Below the pieces are notes generated by a model. That model saw nothing but the letters and a program-made list of their open reading frames with translations, did no database searches and had not been told where the DNA came from. A DNA stretch of 16,993 bases from contig CABPSV020000080.1 in the NCBI GenBank assembly GCA_902459845.2, forward strand, positions 1 to 16,993, in the 5' to 3' direction. The position numbers were made by a program, and so were the translations under genes. Positions 1 through 8,046 of the stretch are shown one piece after another. The DNA is from Hepatocystis sp. ex Piliocolobus tephrosceles (taxonomy: Eukaryota; Apicomplexa; Aconoidasida; Haemosporida; Plasmodiidae). The stretch's first letter is position 1, and each line of letters opens with the position of its first letter.

Positions 1-95
1 GTAGTGGTAGTGGTAGTGGTAGTGGTAGTGGTAGTGGTAGTGGTAGTAGTAGTGGTAGTAGTAGTGCTAGTAATAGTGCTAGTAGCAGTAGTAAG
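1..95 (+). repeat. (GGTAGT)n hexamer repeat coding Gly-Ser
   Basis: A 6-bp GGTAGT repeat runs from the window edge to about base 50 and decays into AGT/GCT codons to about 95. In the Tra1 frame it reads as a Gly-Ser then Ser-rich linker, probably disordered. It continues off the left edge, so its full length is unknown. Confidence 0.9.
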
Positions 96-3000
96 AGGAA
101 TGAAAATCTAAATGTACAGAATGTTACTGATAATAATAATGATTTATTGGGTTATCTGTTTGCAGTACAAAAATATAGTCGTTGTGAAAACGACATAATA
201 AGTAACATTTTGTATATGTATTTAGACTATGTGATTAATCATGTTAAGAAAGATAACGAATCGAAATTTGTTGTGGACGTGCAACGGGATAAAAAAAAAA
301 AATGGGATAAAAAAAAAAAAGATAAAAATACATTAACACATGCGGATGACAAAACAGAGAAAGAAGATAAAAAAATATTAACACATGCGGATGACAAAAA
401 AAAAAAAAGAGATAAAAAAATATTAACACATGCGAATGATAAAAAAAAAAAAAGAGATAAAAAAATATTAACACATGCGGATGACGAAAAAAAAAAAGGT
501 TTAAATATACAGATATTTAAATTTGATTTAAAAAAAAGAGACATACAAATAATTGAAGAAAATATAACTAATGGAACATGTTTGTTAGTTCATAAAATAA
601 GACAATTGGTAAATTATAAAAATAGCAACTTGAATAATTTATTTTTGCATGCACAATTGTTTGAACATACACAAAAAAATATAGATTTGATAAAAGATAG
701 TAATATTAAAAAAAGTGAAATAGAAAAAGAAGAAAAAAAAATAAAGTTATTATATTTATTACATAATTTATACAATATATGTAATAATTATAGGAAAAAA
801 TATTTTTATGATGGAGCAATAAATAATGTGCAAATAGTAAATTTATGGAAACTTCTTTTTTTAAAAACATGTAAAACATTAATGCAAAATTATGGGTTAA
901 TAACAGTTGATAATGAATATGATATTTTACTTAGCAAGGGAAGTGATAAAACAAATGCCAATGTTTTAAATTTAGTTAAAAATAAAAAACTCACAAATAA
1001 TTATTTTGAGAAAATACATGAAATGGTTATGAGGGGTAGTGGTCGTAATAGTTTGGTTTCAAACAGTCATAGCATGTGTGGGATAGGAATGGAAAGATGG
1101 CTTGTTCCGAAAAGTATTGGTGAAGGTATTGCTACAGCGGGTGTAAGTGGTGTAAGTTGTTCGAGTGGTAGATGTCAAAGCGAACGACATATCACAGAAA
1201 ATGACCAAAATAAACAGCATAACACCCAATGTGATGAACTTGAAATAGAAAAAATAAAAGAATTCTACAATAAAGCAAAAAAAATAAATATATGTAATAA
1301 AGAAGGTTATTTGATAATTAGTAACAAATGTTGCAAAGAGTTTAGTATATGTATAAACGTAAAAAAAATGGAAAAAACAAAATTTCTTCGTAAAATAATA
1401 AAAAAGGTCAAATGTTACATAAATGGGTTAAACATTATTAATACTTTTCGTTTTGATACCTTACCAATGATTGGATATGAACAATTAAAAAGTGAGTTTT
1501 TTTATAGGAAAGGAAATATTTTAAGTAAATTGAATAAAATTATTTTATTTTTGTATAGAAATAATTTTATTGAAGCTAATGAGGAATCTAGATATTATTG
1601 TAATAATGAAAAAGATGAAGAAGCAGGTGAAAAATTTTTAGCATTTATGGGAAATGAACACGAAAAAAAGAATATAGTATTAAAACAAGCATCAGGAAAT
1701 GAGCATCTAAAAAATGTTATGACATATGAGAACACAACTGGTGATCTTGATGGAACTTTTAAAAAAACTACGCATAATGATGATGATTCAGGTAAACATA
1801 TAAAACGTGGTACCACTAATGAAAGTGGCACTGCTAATGAAAGTGGTAATAGCAATAAAAATGGTAATAGCAATAAAAATGGTAATAGCAATAAAAATGG
1901 TAATAGCAGTATCAATGGTAATAGAAATATGAATGGTAATAGCAGTATAAATGGTAATAGTAATAAAAATGATAATAGCAATATGAATGGTAATAGCAGT
2001 ATAAATGGTAATAGAAATATGAATGGTAATAGCAGTATAAATGGTAATAGCAATAAAAATGGTAATAGCAATAAAAATGGTAATAGCAATATAAATGGTA
2101 ATAGCAATAAAAATGGTAATAGCAATATGAATGGTAATAGCAATAAAAATGGTAATAGCAATATAAATGGTAATAGCAATAAAAATGGCATCAGCGAGGG
2201 GTTTATTAAGAAAGAAAAAAAAAAAATGCGTAAAAATAAAAAAGAAATTAGTAGTACGGTTGATTGTGATGTCAGTGGTAGCGTGGCTAGCGGTAGCATG
2301 GATAGCGGTAGTATGGATAACGGTAGTATGGATAACGGTAGTATGGATAGTGGTAGTAATGTCATACGTGAGAATAAAATACCTACATCGAACGAAAGAT
2401 TTTTGAAAAAGGTAAGCATTCATAATAATGTAATTTCTAACTGTAATTATGAAAAATATAATATGTTTGATAGCAGTTTAATTGAAGAATGTTTTTTATC
2501 TTCATTAAAAATATGTTCTATGGAAAATAAATCTTGGATAACATGGGGAGATTATTGTTATAATATTTTTAAACAGAATAATAACAAGAGACTTGGTATA
2601 AGTGCTTTAATTTCTTATTTAATGCATTGTAGTTTGAATAGTAGTGAAAGCTATTATTATATAAGTAATGTATTACATATATTAAATTATGATTTTGATG
2701 ACTATAACATATTTCAAATTTTTAATCAATATAATGATAACATTAGTTCAAGTATTTGGTTATTTTATTTACCATTTTTGTTAAATAATGTTAATATAAA
2801 TAAAAAGAATTATATTTATTTTCATAAAATATTTTATATACTAATGCGCACATATCCTCAAGATATTTTCTACGATTTAAGAACGTTATATATAAATAAA
2901 ATAGATAAATCGTATTATTTTATGAAAATAAGAAATGTTAAAAAGAAAGGAAAGTTTGAAAAGGTGGATTATTTGATGAAGGATGGTGTGAATGGTATGA

Positions 3001-6000
3001 GAAATGAACGAAGAGGTAGGAAGGGTAGACCTAAAGGAACAAGTAATGCAGTAAGTAGAGAAAAAAATAAAGGAGCAAGTAGGGGAAAACGTAGTGACTA
3101 TGTGAATAAAAAGCAAAATGTGGTACAAACCGAATTAAAAAATATGGTAGGAGACGATGTGTCAAGTATTAATGTACAAAGCAATAATTATTTAGATGAC
3201 TGTAAGTTGGAAAATCGCATGGTAATAGGAACTGGTATGATAGCTACCAGTGGAGTTAGGTCTAGCGATAGTGTCCATGATAGTGTCCATGATAGTGTCC
3301 GTGATAGTGTCCCTGCTAATAACTTTATCCATAACCACAACGTTGACCAAAATTGCAACGACAACGCAAATAATAACACTAATTATAAAAATGGCGAGCG
3401 TAAGATCGACGAACATAAAACTGACGAATGTAATGAAAAAGAAAAGAAGCCTACTAAAAAGAAAAAACAAAATGATGAACACAATAGGAAAAAAGGAACA
3501 ACAGCAAACGGAGGTGGTACTTTGTTAGGTTTTAAAAAAAGTGTGATTCGAAATAATGTACAAATAAATAAAAAAAAAAAAAATTGTAGTAATAAGGACA
3601 GTAATGATAAGTTAAATAGTAGTACTAAAAGATGGGATAAATTAAAAAAATATAAATATAAAGACATTGATATATATGAAGATGGGTTTGACCAATTATT
3701 GTATATGTTTAAATCGAACTACTCGGATATATATTTTTCCTTGGATTATATGTGTAAAGAAATATTAAATTATGCAAGGATTAAAGCACATGAAGAAACA
3801 TATTATTTGATAAATAAATTGTTTGATTATTGTATAAATATTCCATATAGTGATGTAAATACGTATGAACTTCTCATGAATTTTTTAAAACAAAAATCAA
3901 TATATAAACGATATAAAGATAGATTAAAAAAAAATAAGATATACGGTGTTGAAAATCGAGAAATGCAAACATGTATGAATGAGTTTTGGCAAGAATTTCG
4001 AAAAGACATGAAATATTTAAAAGAATTAGTATTGTATGATAATTTGTTTTTTATGCAAAAAAAAAAAAAACAAAAACAAGTTAAATTATTAAAAGATGGA
4101 AATAATGTTTATAAAAATGAGTTGAAATGGTTAAAAAAAAGTTACAAGTTTTTATCTACGAACAGTACAGAATGTAACTGCAAATGTGCGAATTGTAAAA
4201 ATGGTGGTTGTAAAAATGGTAGTTGTAAAAATGGTAGTTGTAAAAATGGTGGTTGTAAAAACGGTGGTTGTAAAAACGGTGGTTGTAAAAATGGTGGTTG
4301 TAAAAATGGTGGTTGTAAAAATGGTGGTTGTAAAAATGGTGGTTGTAAAAATGGTGGTTGTAAAAATGGTGGTTGTAAAAATGGTGGTTGTAAAAGTGGT
4401 GGTTGTAAAAATGGTGGTTGTAAAAATGGTGGTTGTAAAAGTGGTAGTTGTAAGCGTACCAATTACAATCACTTTTCACTGTCCGATTTTATTAACATGG
4501 TTAAAAAATGGAAAAATATGCTTTTTATAATTATCGAATCGTTAAAGGAAAATAACAAATTAGAAAATTTTTCTTTTTGTTTAAGCAATAAAATTTCAAA
4601 TTTGTCTTTATCAATTGAACTACCTGGCGCAAGATTAAAATATATTAGTAATTTTATGGATATTCATGAAAATATAAGTATATTTAACCCCCCACAACTT
4701 ATAAAATTAAATTTACCAGTAGTTTCAACTGCTAATAACTTAAGCTTAAATAAGATAAGTTTTTTAACCAATGATGGGAATGTGCATTATTTTATAGTAA
4801 AACCGTGTAATTTTATTATGCATAAATCTGAACACAAATATAAGTTACTTCAAATGTTATTAAATAATATAATGCTGAAACATGAAGAAACCAAAAAAAG
4901 GAATTTATTATTAAAAATATATTTGAACATATCTTTGCACCCATCTTTTAGATTAATGGAAGCAAATGCTGATGATGTGACTTTTAAAGAATTATACAAC
5001 GAACATGTATTAATAAATGGAAATGAAAAAAAAACGTTTGATAATGTTTTAATATGGCACAGGGAACTGATAACTAATTCGATTCGTAATTTGATTGTAC
5101 AAAAATGTCAAGACATATTGGACAAACAAAAGGAAATTAAAAAAAAAGAAAGAGCAGCCATGAAATTAGTTGCTAAGCATTTTCCTCAATCAGTGGTTAA
5201 AAAAAAAAATACCAATTTACAAGGGAATAAAATAAATGCTAGAGATAAAAACAGAAGTAAGATAAAACATAATGTAATGAAGATGGCTTCATGTGATAAT
5301 AGTTTATTGTCTGGGAAAAGAACTATTGATAACATAAGTAGCAACAATGAAATTGACAACAACCGAGTGTTAAAAAAGAGGATATCATGTCCGACTTATA
5401 TTGGAACTATGACTCATAGACCTACTTCTAATGGAACTACTACCGATGGTTTAAGTGGTGCCCCTGTTTGTGCCCTCCCGAACGTAAAGTACAATTTACT
5501 TCCATACGAAACTCTTATAAATATGCTAAAAAGATATGAATGGTTTGATAAGTTTTACAAACATTGTGAGAATATTTGTTTAAAAATGAAATATAAAGAT
5601 ATATATAAAATTGTATCAAAAAATATAATAAAAAAATATTACATGTCTATATATAACAATAACATAGATAGTTATTATATGATACAAGAAGAATTTACTG
5701 CAAATTATTCATTACTATGTATGTTAAATTATATATTTTTACAAGGAAGTTCATCTTTGAATAATATTGTTCTATCGAAATATTCAGGCTGTTGTACGTA
5801 TTTTGAAACAAAACCGTTATATATTGACTTAGGAATGAAAAAGGAGACATGGAAACAGAATAAAAATAAAAAAAATAAAAAAATAAAAAGAAAGAATCTA
5901 CCTTTTCGATTAACACGAAATATCCAACAATTTATTGGATACGAAGGATTAACTGGATCTTTTCCATTTAACTTTTATGCTTCTATTATGGCAATAAAAA

Positions 6001-7535
6001 AATATTTTTATTTAATAAAGGGTTTTTTAAGTTTAACAATTTCAACAGATTTAGTTAATTTAAAAATATATAACAAACATATAAAATATTTTCAACACCA
6101 ATTTCAAAAAGAATATAATGGGCAACGAAAAAAAAAAAAAAAAAACCAAATACCAACGTGCATAAACTTATGTGAATTGATAAATTCGAAACAAAAAAAA
6201 AAAACCTTTGTAAAAGCTGAAAAATTAGTAAATGATATAATGTACCGTGTATTATTTTTATATAAAAAAGGACTGGATGATATGAATGATAAGTTATTAC
6301 CAGGAAATATGAAAAAGGGCACACCTGTCCATTTGGGTGAGAAAACTGTTCATTTGGGGGAGAAGTTATATGAGTATGATTCGGACTTACAGTGTATATC
6401 TTTGTCTGAAGTATCATCGGATGAAACTAACGAAGAAATGTGTGTTAATGAGGATAGTGCTGTTACTGAAGAGGTAGATGCTAGTATCAATTTAATTAAC
6501 CAGAATGTTGTAAAAATAGGCGAAGCTCATGATCAAGTAGAACAGAAACTAACCTTTGTACACACAAATGTAAATTGTACTAATATCGGCAGTGTTAGTG
6601 ATATTAAAGAATGCTCATTAATAGAAGAAAAAAGCTTAAGTGACAATAATCAAAAGGAAATCGGTAATAAAACAGAAATCGGTAATCAAACAGAAATCGG
6701 TAATAAAACAGAAATCGGTAATAAAAAGGATGTTGACACAACTAACGACAATCAAATAAGTTTCAATCAAATAAGTTACAATGAAACAGGTTGCAATGGA
6801 GTAGGTTGCAATGGAGCAGGTTGCAATGGAGTAGGTTGCAATGGAGCAGGTTGCAATGGAGCAGGTTGCAATGGAGCAGGTTGCAATGGAGCAGGTTGCA
6901 ATAAAACAACTTCCAATCAAATAGCTTCCAATCAAATAGCTTCCAATTCAAGTTCTAACCAAAACGGATGCGTATTTAAAACAAAAGTCGATGCAACTTC
7001 AGCTGAAACGAAGCAAACAAAAACCAAAACTAATAGTAAAACCAAAACTAATAGTAAAACCAAAACTAATAGTAAAACCAAAACTAATAGTAAAACTAAA
7101 ACTAAAACTGTAGCTAGTAAGTGTACACAAAAAGGATTAACCCCAACAGAACAGCAGACTAATAGTGATTTACAAAATGATAACCAAATTAATCATTCGA
7201 AAGAAACATTATTGAATAAAAATATAAAAAGCGCGAATAAAAGAAATAATAAGAAAAGTAGCTTTAAAAATAGTAATAACATAAATGGTAAAAAGGTATC
7301 TACAGACAGTTATAAAAATACAATTGAAGAAAATAACCATATTTACCATAATATTGACAATAATAAACATTGTAAGTTCAACGAAAGTGAGCTTACTGGA
7401 CAAAGTATAAGATGTGATATCATAAGAAAGAGACATATTAAAAAATACAATCATTCTGTTGGAGACCTTATGAACATGTCAATGAATAAGAAGTATTTAA
7501 GGAGAATGGTACATACTTGGTTTCCTTGGTTTTGA
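1..7535 (+). CDS. TRA1: Tra1/TRRAP-like PIKK-family pseudokinase, 5'-partial (C-terminal 2,510 codons)
   Basis: The frame is open from base 3 to a TGA at 7533-7535, so the start lies off the left edge; residue number within the window equals base/3. Tra1/TRRAP is the non-catalytic PIKK scaffold that binds activators and recruits SAGA/NuA4 acetyltransferases in the nucleus. Blocks I match by hand to TRRAP: EFFYRKG (498) and WGDYCYNIF (848) through YPQ..RTLYI (960) of the FAT domain; SDFINMVKKWK (about 1494) and ELPG (1539) before the N-lobe; VKP with the nucleotide-site Lys position (1600); HEETKKRN (1627); GSSSLNN in place of GDRHxxN (1915); YIDLG (1940); LPFRLTRNIQQFIG (1966); and a FATC tail ending in WFPWF. 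The catalytic Asp is absent, as in Tra1/TRRAP. FAT to FATC is roughly twice the usual size because of repeat-rich insertions. No intron is needed within the window. Identity is strong; complex membership in this organism is inferred. Confidence 0.92.
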   Translation, partial: SGSGSGSGSGSGSGSSSGSSSASNSASSSSKRNENLNVQNVTDNNNDLLGYLFAVQKYSRCENDIISNILYMYLDYVINHVKKDNESKFVVDVQRDKKKKWDKKKKDKNTLTHADDKTEKEDKKILTHADDKKKKRDKKILTHANDKKKKRDKKILTHADDEKKKGLNIQIFKFDLKKRDIQIIEENITNGTCLLVHKIRQLVNYKNSNLNNLFLHAQLFEHTQKNIDLIKDSNIKKSEIEKEEKKIKLLYLLHNLYNICNNYRKKYFYDGAINNVQIVNLWKLLFLKTCKTLMQNYGLITVDNEYDILLSKGSDKTNANVLNLVKNKKLTNNYFEKIHEMVMRGSGRNSLVSNSHSMCGIGMERWLVPKSIGEGIATAGVSGVSCSSGRCQSERHITENDQNKQHNTQCDELEIEKIKEFYNKAKKINICNKEGYLIISNKCCKEFSICINVKKMEKTKFLRKIIKKVKCYINGLNIINTFRFDTLPMIGYEQLKSEFFYRKGNILSKLNKIILFLYRNNFIEANEESRYYCNNEKDEEAGEKFLAFMGNEHEKKNIVLKQASGNEHLKNVMTYENTTGDLDGTFKKTTHNDDDSGKHIKRGTTNESGTANESGNSNKNGNSNKNGNSNKNGNSSINGNRNMNGNSSINGNSNKNDNSNMNGNSSINGNRNMNGNSSINGNSNKNGNSNKNGNSNINGNSNKNGNSNMNGNSNKNGNSNINGNSNKNGISEGFIKKEKKKMRKNKKEISSTVDCDVSGSVASGSMDSGSMDNGSMDNGSMDSGSNVIRENKIPTSNERFLKKVSIHNNVISNCNYEKYNMFDSSLIEECFLSSLKICSMENKSWITWGDYCYNIFKQNNNKRLGISALISYLMHCSLNSSESYYYISNVLHILNYDFDDYNIFQIFNQYNDNISSSIWLFYLPFLLNNVNINKKNYIYFHKIFYILMRTYPQDIFYDLRTLYINKIDKSYYFMKIRNVKKKGKFEKVDYLMKDGVNGMRNERRGRKGRPKGTSNAVSREKNKGASRGKRSDYVNKKQNVVQTELKNMVGDDVSSINVQSNNYLDDCKLENRMVIGTGMIATSGVRSSDSVHDSVHDSVRDSVPANNFIHNHNVDQNCNDNANNNTNYKNGERKIDEHKTDECNEKEKKPTKKKKQNDEHNRKKGTTANGGGTLLGFKKSVIRNNVQINKKKKNCSNKDSNDKLNSSTKRWDKLKKYKYKDIDIYEDGFDQLLYMFKSNYSDIYFSLDYMCKEILNYARIKAHEETYYLINKLFDYCINIPYSDVNTYELLMNFLKQKSIYKRYKDRLKKNKIYGVENREMQTCMNEFWQEFRKDMKYLKELVLYDNLFFMQKKKKQKQVKLLKDGNNVYKNELKWLKKSYKFLSTNSTECNCKCANCKNGGCKNGSCKNGSCKNGGCKNGGCKNGGCKNGGCKNGGCKNGGCKNGGCKNGGCKNGGCKNGGCKSGGCKNGGCKNGGCKSGSCKRTNYNHFSLSDFINMVKKWKNMLFIIIESLKENNKLENFSFCLSNKISNLSLSIELPGARLKYISNFMDIHENISIFNPPQLIKLNLPVVSTANNLSLNKISFLTNDGNVHYFIVKPCNFIMHKSEHKYKLLQMLLNNIMLKHEETKKRNLLLKIYLNISLHPSFRLMEANADDVTFKELYNEHVLINGNEKKTFDNVLIWHRELITNSIRNLIVQKCQDILDKQKEIKKKERAAMKLVAKHFPQSVVKKKNTNLQGNKINARDKNRSKIKHNVMKMASCDNSLLSGKRTIDNISSNNEIDNNRVLKKRISCPTYIGTMTHRPTSNGTTTDGLSGAPVCALPNVKYNLLPYETLINMLKRYEWFDKFYKHCENICLKMKYKDIYKIVSKNIIKKYYMSIYNNNIDSYYMIQEEFTANYSLLCMLNYIFLQGSSSLNNIVLSKYSGCCTYFETKPLYIDLGMKKETWKQNKNKKNKKIKRKNLPFRLTRNIQQFIGYEGLTGSFPFNFYASIMAIKKYFYLIKGFLSLTISTDLVNLKIYNKHIKYFQHQFQKEYNGQRKKKKKNQIPTCINLCELINSKQKKKTFVKAEKLVNDIMYRVLFLYKKGLDDMNDKLLPGNMKKGTPVHLGEKTVHLGEKLYEYDSDLQCISLSEVSSDETNEEMCVNEDSAVTEEVDASINLINQNVVKIGEAHDQVEQKLTFVHTNVNCTNIGSVSDIKECSLIEEKSLSDNNQKEIGNKTEIGNQTEIGNKTEIGNKKDVDTTNDNQISFNQISYNETGCNGVGCNGAGCNGVGCNGAGCNGAGCNGAGCNGAGCNKTTSNQIASNQIASNSSSNQNGCVFKTKVDATSAETKQTKTKTNSKTKTNSKTKTNSKTKTNSKTKTKTVASKCTQKGLTPTEQQTNSDLQNDNQINHSKETLLNKNIKSANKRNNKKSSFKNSNNINGKKVSTDSYKNTIEENNHIYHNIDNNKHCKFNESELTGQSIRCDIIRKRHIKKYNHSVGDLMNMSMNKKYLRRMVHTWFPWF
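321..500 (+). repeat. 45-bp x4 coding tandem repeat (DKKILTHADDKKKKR)
   Basis: Four 45-bp units start at 321, 366, 411 and 456, each encoding a 15-residue unit with a constant LTHA core and a Lys-rich end. Units 2 and 3 are nearly identical; units 1 and 4 are diverged at the Lys-rich end. Each unit carries A-runs of up to about 13 bases. It lies in the Tra1 FAT region and is probably a charged solvent-exposed loop. Confidence 0.92.
1845..2186 (+). repeat. 18-bp x19 coding repeat (GNSNKN/GNSSIN/GNRNMN)
   Basis: Nineteen in-phase 18-bp units encode six-residue Asn/Gly/Ser units. Units 4-7 and 9-12 have the same order of variants (SSIN, RNMN, SSIN, SNKN), giving a 90-bp higher-order period. The array sits inside the FAT domain between the EFFYRKG helix and the ECFLSSLKIC..WGDY helices, which are nearly contiguous in TRRAP. 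Confidence 0.93.
2274..2357 (+). repeat. 15-bp coding repeat (SGSMD/NGSMD)
   Basis: Five 15-bp units plus a partial one encode SGSVA, SGSMD, SGSMD, NGSMD, NGSMD and SGSN. It is part of the same low-complexity insertion in the Tra1 FAT domain as the Asn/Gly array just upstream. Confidence 0.88.
3267..3314 (+). repeat. 12-bp x4 coding repeat (DSVH)
   Basis: Four 12-bp units encode DSVH, DSVH, DSVR and DSVP. The repeat lies in the basic, low-complexity segment that follows the conserved RTLYI block of the FAT domain in Tra1. Confidence 0.88.
4194..4451 (+). repeat. 15-bp x17 coding repeat (CKNGG)n, Cys every fifth residue
   Basis: Seventeen exact 15-bp periods starting with TGT at 4194, 4209 and so on, closed by an eighteenth Cys codon at 4449. 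Units are CKNGG with occasional CKNGS, CKSGG or CKSGS. Three more Cys precede the array (CNCKCAN). It lies just before SDFINMVKKWK, that is between the helical FAT/FRB-like part and the N-lobe of the Tra1 pseudokinase. The near-identical DNA of the units suggests recent expansion. Confidence 0.95.
6657..6728 (+). repeat. 18-bp x4 coding repeat (EIGNKT)
   Basis: Four 18-bp units at 6657, 6675, 6693 and 6711 encode EIGNKT, EIGNQT, EIGNKT and EIGNKK. They lie in the low-complexity insertion between the pseudokinase C-lobe and the FATC tail of Tra1. Confidence 0.9.
6750..6944 (+). repeat. 15-bp x13 coding repeat (NGAGC core, NQIxS flanks)
   Basis: Thirteen 15-bp units, each beginning with an AAT Asn codon. 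Two flanking units at the left (NQISF, NQISY) and three at the right (NKTTS, NQIAS, NQIAS) surround a homogenised core, NETGC then NGVGC/NGAGC. The core adds a Cys every five residues. It is in the insertion before the Tra1 FATC tail. Confidence 0.9.
7020..7109 (+). repeat. 18-bp coding repeat (KTKTNS)
   Basis: Four full 18-bp units at 7020, 7038, 7056 and 7074, plus a partial unit, encode KTKTNS. This is a basic, hydroxyl-rich linker between the Cys-containing array and the FATC tail of Tra1. Confidence 0.9.
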
Positions 7536-8046
7536 TTTTTTAAAAGTATCATTAAAACAATTTTGTTTTTTTCAAAAAAAACGCACTTTAACTTTAACTT
7601 TAACTTTAACTTTAACTTTAACTGCATTTTTTTTTTTTTTTTAAAAAAACCTTAACTGTGATTTTTTTTTTTTTTTTTTTTTTATTTATATGAACTCATG
7701 GCTCTTGTCAAAATTTATATACATATATGCATTAATCTTTATTTATACGTTTGTTCATAATGAATTAATTTTTAATTGACAGAACTTGTTTTTAAAATGT
7801 TTTAATATTAATAAATAATTTTATTTTTTTTTAAATCAGTAACATTAAAAATAAAAAGAAAATATGCTACTAAGATTTGTAGCTCATTTTGTAGCTCAGT
7901 TTTTTGTTTATAAGAAAGGGGTAAAAAAAAAAAATAAATAAAATGACTACTGAATGGTGGATATAAAATATGTAACACACACGTTTTGTGTATATAAAAA
8001 TGTTAAGTAAAATATGGACGAAATAAAAAAAAGAAAAAAAAACTTT
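7536..8046. other. 511-bp convergent intergenic region
   Basis: Shared 3' flank of Tra1 (+) and the FKBP/TPR gene (-). It contains six exact CTTTAA hexamers (7586-7621), two long poly(dT) tracts (about 7627-7642 and 7663-7683) and a short direct repeat of TTTGTAGCTCA at about 7877-7900. I see no coding potential on either strand. Both transcripts presumably end here. Confidence 0.75.
7586..7621. repeat. CTTTAA hexamer x6
   Basis: Six exact tandem copies of CTTTAA in the 3' intergenic region, about 50 bp after the Tra1 stop. Not the Plasmodium telomeric heptamer. Confidence 0.92.

Noticed and set aside
1595..2423. Antisense open frames of up to 274 codons rich in Leu/Phe/Pro or Ile/Ala/Thr
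   Set aside because: These are complements of the 18-bp Asn/Gly array in Tra1; repeat-driven shadows with no start context or family features.
4142..4530. Four overlapping open frames (three antisense, one sense) across the CKNGG array
   Set aside because: A 15-bp period is a multiple of three, so every frame without a stop in one unit stays open. They are shadows of the Tra1 frame, whose conserved blocks flank the array.
7586..7621. Telomere-like hexamer repeat
   Set aside because: CTTTAA does not match the Plasmodium telomeric GGGTTYA heptamer in sequence or length, and the array is only six copies inside a gene-gene gap.
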